Of a stretch of 64,000 nucleotides of DNA, positions 57,187 through 64,000 are shown one piece after another. The notes beneath the pieces are model-generated. The model was not told the DNA's origin. It worked only from the letters and a program-made list of their open reading frames with translations, and did not search any database. The stretch's first letter is position 1. Every line of letters starts with the position of its first letter. Position numbers and translations under genes: made by a program. Where the stretch lies: positions 84,745,914 through 84,809,913 of the forward strand of contig CM048839.1 in assembly GCA_026545765.1 (NCBI GenBank), in the 5' to 3' direction. The stretch comes from Plantago major (taxonomy: Eukaryota > Streptophyta > Magnoliopsida > Lamiales > Plantaginaceae).

Positions 57187-57200
57187 ATCTCCACCTTGGA
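57187..57200 (-). promoter_or_regulatory. Polypurine tract of the copia element
   Basis: The minus strand reads TCCAAGGTGGAGAT directly upstream of the 3' LTR. Confidence 0.6.
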
Positions 57201-57324
57201 TGCAAAACTCTTCTTTCAACCTATAATGAAACCGTGATGTTCTTCTCCAAGAACTGCTATCACACAGACAGCTGGGAAATAACCACAAACCTTACTTGTA
57301 CACTTGAGATGTCACACAGACAAC

Positions 57325-58795
57325 TCAAGACTCTGACATACCAACAAGATCAACATAGAGCTTGAACTTGTTGAATGGCAAAGCTTTAGTAAGCATATCA
57401 GATGCATTCTCCTCGGTAGAAATCTTCTGAACTTCAATTTTCTCATTCTCAATGACTTCCCTGATAAAATGAAACCTCACATCAATGTGCTTAGTCCTTT
57501 CATGGCACATTTGATGCTTCATAAGACACAAAGCACTCTGACTATCACAATGAACATGAATTTTATCTTGACTTAGCCCAAAATCTGCTAGAATTCCCTT
57601 AAGCCACTGAGCTTCCTTAATGGCTTCTGTAGCAGCCATATACTCAGCTTCAGTGGTGGATAATGCAACCACAGACTGAAGATTAGATTTCCAGCTAACA
57701 GCAGAACCAAAAAATGTAAACACAAAACCAATTTGGGATCTCCTGTTATCAAGGTTTGCTGCATAGTCAGAGTCAACAAAACCTTGAAGATACTTGTGAT
57801 CTTTCTGATAATCATTTCTATACATAATCCCCAGATTTGCAGATCCATTCAAATATCTCAAGATCCATTTTAAATCTTCCCAATGCTTGATTCCAGGATT
57901 TGCCATGTATCTACTAGCAATAGAAATAGCATGTGCTATATCAGGTCTACTACATATCATCAAATACATGATACTCCCTATAGCATTAGCATAAGGTACA
58001 GTCCCCATGTATTTCTCATCATCCTCAGATGCAGGTCTCATTTATTCTGACAACTTAAAATGTGATCCCAGTGGTATAGAGACTGTTTTTGCTTCATGCA
58101 TATTGAATCTCTTTACCACTTTCTTGATGTAGTCAGCTTGTCCCAGGTGTAAAGTACCTTCTGCTCTATTTCTGCAAATGTCCATGCCTAAGATTCTCTT
58201 GGCATCTCCTAAATCTTTCATGTCAAACTCATTGTTGAGAGCTTTCTTAATTTCAGTGATTTGAGTATTTTCTTTGCTCACAATGCATATCATCAACATA
58301 TAAGAGCAGGTAGGCTTGATTAAAAGAATCTGATCTCTTTATGTATACACAGCTGTCATATAGAGATCTTTCAAACCCAATTTTCAGCACATAATCATCA
58401 AATTTCCTGTACCACTGTCTTGGGCTTTGCTTGAGTCCATATAAGGACTTCTTGAGTAAACAGACTTTATTCTCACTCCCAGGTAGAATAAAACCTTCAG
58501 GCTGGCTCATGTAGATAGTCTCCTCAAGATCTCCATGTAAGAAAGCTGTTTTAACAACCAATTGTTTCAGTTCCAGGTTGAAGTGAGCAACCATAGCAAA
58601 CAATATCCTAATTGAAGCATGTTTGACTACAGGTGAGAAAATCTCATTGTAGTCAACTCCTTCTCTCTGAGTGAATCCTCTAGCCATCAATCTAGCTTTG
58701 TATCTCAGATAATCAGTCTCAGCAACTTCAACTTTCCTTTTAAAAATCCATTTACAACTAACCAGTTCCTGACTTGGTGGCTTGTTCACTAGTGA
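57325..58795 (-). pseudogene. Copia reverse transcriptase and RNase H
   Basis: RT segment 58789-58253: CKWIFKRKV, KARLMARGFTQREGVDY, KKSLYGLKQSPRQWY and the catalytic YVDDM. The conserved Asp of RT motif A, normally before VKTAFLHGDL, is Val here (codon 58558-58556). A frameshift near 58290 and a stop at about 58042 follow. RNase H (58041-57325) has FVDSDYAANLDNRRS, STTEAEYMA and HCDSQSALCL and ends at 57325. The missing RT Asp alone should abolish activity. Confidence 0.9.
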
Positions 58796-60012
58796 CTAGG
58801 TAGAGTTCTTTTCTACTGAATTTAGCTCTTTTTGCATGGCTAAAATCCACTTATCTTTATCACTGCATGATATAGCTTCACTGTCGGTCCTAGGCTCTTG
58901 ATATTCAACCTCCTCAGCAACACTTAAGGCAAATGATGCCATATCTTCAAATCCTAGTCTGACAGGTGCTTTATGAGTTCTTCTATACCTGTCCCTTGCT
59001 AGTTGAAAACTTCTCAGGGTTTCACTATCAGGAACGTTCATGTTTCTCCTACCACCTGGTCTCCTTCTTGGAGGTGATACATGAGGAGAACTAGAAGAAG
59101 CTCCACCTGAATCTGCATTTTCATTTCTATGTTGAATTTGAGTATGCAAGTGAGTGTCATCATTTGCATTTTCTGGTGTTTCTGTGAGCTCATTTCTCGA
59201 ATTTCCAGATAACTCCACCTCAAAATTAGCTTCCATTTCTCTGTTTGTTTTATCACCAGAGTACTGAGAGTTGTGGGGCATGGTTTCTTCATCAAACACC
59301 ACATTTCTGCTAATGATGGCCCTGGTGTTTCCTTTCTCTATGCACCACAGCTTATAGCCTTTAACACCATGTGGATACCCAAGAAAAATGCACTTTAGTG
59401 CCCTAGGCTCAAGCTTGTCTTGAGTAATATGGGCATAAGCCATACAGCCAAAGACCTTGAGCTCAGAATAGTTGTAGGGCTTCCCATACCACAGCTCATC
59501 AGGAGTCTTGAAGTTGGACATTTGTTGATTAGAAAACATGCAGTTGTGACTGCTTCAGCCCATAAATGCTTAGTAACACCTACAGTAAACATCATACACC
59601 TATTTCTCTCCAATAGAGTCCTATTCAGTCGCTCAGCTAGGCCATTTTGCTGAGGAGTGCCTGGCACAGTGAGATGCCTGCTTATACCATTTTCACTGCA
59701 AAAACTTTTAAACTGCTCTAAAAGGAATTCCAGGCCATTGTCAGTTCTTAGGTGTTTTATACCTCTACCTTTCTCATTCTTCATAAGAGCATACCAGTTT
59801 TTGAAAGTAATGAAAGAATTAAACTTATTCTTCAAGATATAAATCCAGACTTTTCTAGTGTAGTCATCAATGAGACTCATGAAATACCTACCTCCACCAT
59901 GTGAAGCTACACTAGCAGGTCCCCATAAGTCAGAATGAATGTAATCAAGAGGCTCAACTGTTGAGTAGCAGTGGGAAAACTATTTCTTTTAGATTTTCCC
60001 AAAATACACTGC
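58796..60012 (-). pseudogene. Copia integrase, frameshifted
   Basis: A break near 59950-60012 separates it from the pre-integrase region. The core (59880-59395) has the first D near SLIDDYTRKVWIY, LRTDNGLEF (second D) and PQQNGLAERLNRT (E). Another shift near 59470-59540 moves to the frame of 59539-58796, which holds the conserved C-terminal LKVFGCMAYAHI and LDPRALKCIFLGY-like box (KLEPRALKCIFLGY). It would insert cDNA into chromosomes. Confidence 0.88.
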
Positions 60013-61375
60013 TCACAAAGTTGAAGCTTCTCTAAACTTTCTTCTTTGTTTCTGAAGCTCAATTAATCCTTTCTGACTTATGTGACCAAGTCTTTTATGC
60101 CACATATCAGCACTGATAGAGATAATAGAGTGAGCATGATCATGTATAACATCACAATCAACATAATACAATCTGTTTATTCTAGGACCCTGCAGCATAA
60201 TCACATCACCCTTCATAAAATACAAGATACCATTATCAGCATGAAACTTAAAACCTTTCTTTTCTAGAGTACCAAGAGATATGAGGTTTCTCTCGAGTGC
60301 AGGGATGAACCTGATATCTGTTAGTATTCTGATGGATCCATCTTGCATTTTCAGGTGTATCTTGCCAATACCTTTAATGCTACATGGTTCATCATTTCCT
60401 AGCATCACCATTCCTCTATATGTTGGTTTTAAGTCTATGAACCATTTTCTGTTGGGTGACATGTGAAATGTACACCCTGAATCCATGATACATCTATCTG
60501 AATTGGTGGTATCTGTAACACTCAATACATGAGCATCTTCTGTTTCATCTATCTTACCTGCAAAGACATGAGATGTGTTAGTTCTATTTGCATTGTGATT
60601 CTCTAGCCTTCTTTTAAACATGGGGCAATCTTTCTTCCGGTGACCAGATTTGTGGCAATGAAAACATTTTCTCATCTCCTTGAACTCAGCATGTTGTTTG
60701 TTCTGTGGAGTTTGACAATGTTTCTTGGAATCATTGAACTTCTTTTTCTGTTTTTGTGACTTTTGGTATCTTATATTCAGCCCTTCACCCGGAATCTCAC
60801 TACAGTCCCTTTCCTTATGTAACTGCTTTGACCTAATAGCAGAAACTACATCTGCTAAGGATAATTCAGATGAATTTCCATAGAGTAGTGCATCTTTCAA
60901 ATTATCATACACCTTAGGCAGTGCATTAATGAGTAGAATGGCCTTGTCTTCATCAGAGATTTGAACATCAATATTCTCTAAGTCACCGAGTGACTTATTG
61001 AACACATCCAGTTGATCTTCTATGCTCCTTTCCTCCACAATCTTGTATGAGTATAGCTTTTGTTTCATGAACAACCTGTTGGCCTTGGATTTAGTCATGT
61101 ATAGACTCTCTAATTTCAACCATAATGCAGCAGCTGAGTCTTCCTTTGACACTTCTCTCAAGACTTTGTCACCCAGGCTAAGAATCATTGTACTATGCAC
61201 CTTCTCTAAGATTTCATTCTTCTTTTCAGCAGTTAATTCAGCACTCATCTTGTCAGCCCCTTTCAATGCCTCGATTACACCCTGTTAAACTAACAGTGCT
61301 CGCATCTTCACTCTCCATAATCCAAAATCATTCTTCCCATTAAACCGTTCAACAACAAAATTGTGTAGAACTCAT
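60013..61375 (-). pseudogene. Copia gag and protease
   Basis: The frame can be followed from about 61360 (FNGKNDFGLW), has one TAA near 61284, then runs open for 417 codons (61266-60013). It includes a UBN2-type gag region (LKLESLYMTKSKANRLFMK), the zinc knuckle CFHCHKSGHRKKDC, the aspartic protease box IMDSGCTFHM and the pre-integrase segment (MWHKRLGHISQKGL). Gag would form the particle and protease would process it. Confidence 0.88.
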
Positions 61376-61422
61376 GATCACTGTAATCTATCAATCAGTA
61401 AACAAAAACAATTAATCCGTTA

Positions 61423-61437
61423 CCACAGACGGTGCCA
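61423..61437 (-). promoter_or_regulatory. Primer binding site of the copia element
   Basis: The minus strand reads TGGCACCGTCTGTGG, 2 nt inside the 5' LTR. Most plant copia elements use an initiator-Met site; this one instead resembles the Tat element site at 26934-26948, differing at two bases. Confidence 0.75.
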
Positions 61438-61439
61438 CT

Positions 61440-61995
61440 TGTTAGGTTTACTAATCGATCACAAACGAATTACAAAGAATTAAGGATAATAACGGAAATG
61501 GCGATTTCACACCGAAACACAAATACGTATAAACAGTAATCGAATCAAAGTAATAACAATCAACACAAGATATAATTAGCTTCGGCACGCCACATCGGCC
61601 TACTGCTCGGGAGAAAAACGATCACGATTTCACTAATCACCAAATCGAAATACAAGCTTACAGAGAACTGATCGAAACTGCAATCGAACATGCACAACTC
61701 TTCAATTCGAGTTGATAACCACGATCCTAGCTATTCACGATCCTAACCGCTCTCAAAACTCTCGATTACAAGTGAAAGAATACTGAAATTGACCTGTCTA
61801 TACATCAAAGAAAAATCTATTAAAAACGCAGAGATAAAAACGTCCTGAGAAGCAACATCCATTCAATTATAACAATTCTGTTATAATCCTACGGCTCAGA
61901 TCAATCTAGCGCATTAAACCCATCCTTCTTTGCAAATAGATCCTTCAAGTCTTCAAGTTTTGCAGAGAAATCCCCAAAGTTTCCAAAACTTTACA
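61440..61995 (-). repeat. 5' LTR of the copia element (556 bp)
   Basis: Starts TGTTAGG and ends CTTTACA on the plus strand. It is intact and shows the empty LINE-3 site. Confidence 0.93.
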
Positions 61996-62000
61996 AGTTA
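61996..62000. repeat. Right target duplication of the copia element
   Basis: AGTTA, identical to 53475-53479. Confidence 0.85.
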
Positions 62001-62004
62001 TAGA

Positions 62005-62060
62005 TACATACATACATACATACATACATACATACATACATACATACATACATACATACA
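62005..62060 (+). repeat. (TACA)14 microsatellite
   Basis: 56 bp of perfect TACA tetranucleotide right next to the copia target duplication. Confidence 0.95.
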
Positions 62061-62490
62061 CGCTACGTGTGTTACTGCATAATATTTTAACGTTCTCCTT
62101 CCTTATATATCTTCATTTAAATTACAAATGGATATAGAGGAGTTCAAACCATCAGGCATTTCGCCTCCAAAATTCTGGCCAACACATGTATAAATTTTAT
62201 TACGTAAATTTTAGTCCATAAAATTGCTATAAGTGCTCATAAAGAAACAGAGGAGGAATGAAATCATACATACGAACTATTTACAAAAATGGCCAAAATA
62301 ACAAATCAACTTCAAGATCTAAAAATCAGAAGTAAAATCAATTAAATTGAACATCAAAATTTGCCTTTGCTTCAAAAACACGACCTCATGATTTGCATGT
62401 GAACAAAAAATGTTTAGAGAGAGAAACCTTAGAGCCCCAGCCCCAACCTTAGGATTCCGGCCGCTCACCGGCCAAACTCTTTTAACCTTC
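62061..62490. other. AT-rich noncoding stretch
   Basis: No gene recognised. The last 100 bp are rich in CCAACC-type pyrimidine runs and may be the leader of the LINE-like ORF1 that follows. Confidence 0.4.
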
Positions 62491-63480
62491 ATGTCCGAAA
62501 CTCCAACCTTTTCTGTCCCCAGCCCCCAACCTCACCTTTAGAGCATGTTAGGAAACCAGGAGAATTTGACTATGGTCACAGGATTCTGTCACGAAAGGGT
62601 AAAATTTCGGAGGTACAAGGTAAATGGGTTGAGAAACAAACAGGAAAGACGGCAACGTTATATATATCAAACTTCCCTGAGGATTGGGTAGGCAAAGACG
62701 TTAAAGAAGTACTGGAGAAAGTAGCACTGGTCAAGGATGTGTTCATGCCTGCAAAGAGAAACAAAGATGGAAGAAATTTTGCTTTCGTAAGGTTTGACGC
62801 TGATCTAGATTTGGAGGAAATCCTGTCGACGGTGAAGGGATTGTGGATAGGGAATTATAAGATCCTAGCAAACATAGCGACAGAGAAATAGATACTGGCA
62901 CGAGATCAAACAGTTACGTAAAGAAGATATTACATCCCACCAGACAGAGAGAAGCAGGTGTTAGCTACCTACAAGCGACTTTAGTGAAAAAAGGTGGCTG
63001 CGAGGATGTGGGAAGGATTGAATCACAGGTTGATATCGCAGGGATAGGCCTCCAGAACAAACAAGTAGAATCAAGGAGCAATGGAGGCAAGGTGATGAGA
63101 TTCACACCAGACAAAGCAGAATCCAACTGGGCAAACAAATGTATGATATGCGGCACCAAAAATAATATGCAAAAGGAAGAGCTGATGAATGTTCTGCAGG
63201 CTATAGGTTTTCTCAAAATAAAAGTAAGCAGTTTGGCAAGTGATGCGTGGGTACTACATTCCGAAAGACAGGAAGAAATAGCAAACCATGGCCAATTCTC
63301 AAGAAAGTAAAGTAAAACTCATCAATGAGAAAGTAGTAGAAAAGGCGTTACTGGAGTGTTTTGGAGAGGAGGATTTTACTGGTGGACTAAGTGATTTGTT
63401 GGGCTTGGAGGAAAATAGGAAAATAGGATATGCCATATCGCTGTTCAGAATCATGTGCTTAATTCTGGAAAGGAAAATGT
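62491..63480 (+). pseudogene. RRM-type LINE ORF1 remnant
   Basis: A candidate start MSETPTFSV is at 62491. After a frameshift near 62540, an RNA-recognition motif runs to TAG at 62889-62891, with RNP2 TLYISNFPEDW and RNP1 GRNFAFVRF. FxNFPEDW followed by an IG(N)YKI(L)AN-type end is typical of the N-terminal RRM in one class of plant LINE ORF1 proteins. Downstream pieces (62984-63310, 63288-63482) are charged and fit a decayed remainder but show no domain. A host RRM gene is less likely because of the breaks and transposon context. Confidence 0.5.
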
Positions 63481-64000
63481 GATTTTGCTGAATAAAACTA
63501 ACCAGGAATCTTTTTCATCCACTCATTCAGATGAACCTGAAAGTGCGACTATCAAGAGCACTTGTGTTTGATAATCTTGTCTTTCTTAATTAGTTCAACG
63601 TTTGTGGTTGTTTGTCAAATGATTATTTTGCAGGAAACAATATTTGATAATTGGACTAGAAGTTTGCAAAGCTGGAAGCAATACGATGGCTTAAGGAAAG
63701 AATCTAACAAGATATGAACAAGAAGGAAAATTATTGAAGAGATATTTATCTATGGAAATTTCCTTCTAGCAAATTGATTGAAGGAAGCAAGAAGAAGCAA
63801 TTTGCCTTTACTGCATTCCTTCTTCTGTTCGACTAAGAAGAAGTCGACTTGAGGATCTATATATACAAGAAGAATGCAGCCTGCAAGGGGTGCCTTTTCT
63901 GAATTTTGATTCACAATATAGAGAGAAAGGCTTTCTTGTTTTCTACTAGACTTGATATTATTATTACTTGTGAGTGTTCTTCAAGTGTTGAGAATTACTC
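63481..64000 (+). other. Promoter-like or LTR-like sequence at the window end
   Basis: Noncoding. A clear TATA box (TATATATA, 63858-63865) is followed by a leader-like A/G-rich stretch. The layout resembles U3-R-U5 of a copia LTR on the plus strand starting near TGTTTGATAATC (63565), but no LTR end or primer site is inside the window. A host promoter is the alternative. Confidence 0.3.

Larger units (their letters stand above)
53480..61995 (-). mobile_element. Ty1/copia retrotransposon, complete ends, with LINE-3 in its 3' LTR
   Basis: Minus-strand element with TSD AGTTA at 53475-53479 and 61996-62000. The right LTR (5') is 61440-61995, 556 bp; the left LTR (3') is 53480-57186 and carries the LINE-3 insertion (546 bp without it). 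Primer site, gag-protease, integrase, RT and RNase H appear in copia order on the minus strand. LTR divergence is several percent, clearly more than in the Tat element, so this is the older one. The polyprotein has stops, frameshifts and a lost catalytic residue. Confidence 0.93.

Overview
The window is nuclear DNA from a higher plant, most likely a eudicot. Evidence: two spliced host genes of plant families with AT-rich GT-AG introns (an ATXR5/6-type histone methyltransferase and a secreted GDSL esterase/lipase), set in about 55 kb of plant transposable elements. No rRNA gene, tRNA gene or CRISPR array was seen.

Layout. 1-2937: edge and complete 2.6-kb LTR of a large retrotransposon (minus strand, initiator-Met-type primer site). 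2938-3588: remnant of a copia-type LTR. 3589-10240: long inverted repeat with related tandem repeats, interrupted by a complete 3.2-kb PIF/Harbinger transposon (6892-10113). 11388-30453: a full-length LINE (LINE-1) split by a complete 14.1-kb Ty3/gypsy Tat-type retrotransposon (13728-27813). 30946-33309: ATXR6-like gene, minus strand, six exons, apparently intact, with two E2F-type sites just upstream. 33538-34147: a 586-bp insert bounded by 12-bp direct repeats. 34806-39889: second LINE of the same family (LINE-2). 41674-48940: a LINE of another family with an RNase H domain (LINE-4). 49204-52577: GDSL gene, plus strand, four exons, with a hAT element in intron 2. 52741-53474: LINE tail and CACTA terminus. 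53480-61995: copia element on the minus strand, with an internally deleted third LINE (LINE-3) in its left LTR. 62491-64000: RRM-type LINE ORF1 remnant and a promoter-like, possibly LTR, sequence.

Boundaries of six elements are fixed by target-site duplications read from the sequence: Harbinger (TAA), LINE-1 (13 bp), the Tat element (GTGAA), LINE-2 (15 bp), hAT (8 bp) and copia (AGTTA). LINE-4 has an 11-bp duplication that also shows it is 5' truncated. Nesting gives relative ages: Tat is younger than LINE-1, LINE-3 younger than the copia, and Harbinger younger than the repeat array. The two Tat LTRs are both 862 bp and differ at about 16 bases plus 2 indels (about 2%), so it is recent although its gag-pol is broken.

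The most unusual content is the 6-kb region downstream of pol in the Tat element. It runs antisense to gag-pol and carries its own TATA boxes, a leader intron, a three-exon gene (Transposase_28-like domain plus coiled coil) and a second small acidic/basic ORF. The host gene beside it belongs to the ATXR5/6 family, whose H3K27me1 mark helps silence transposons. Here it remains intact inside a dense transposon landscape.
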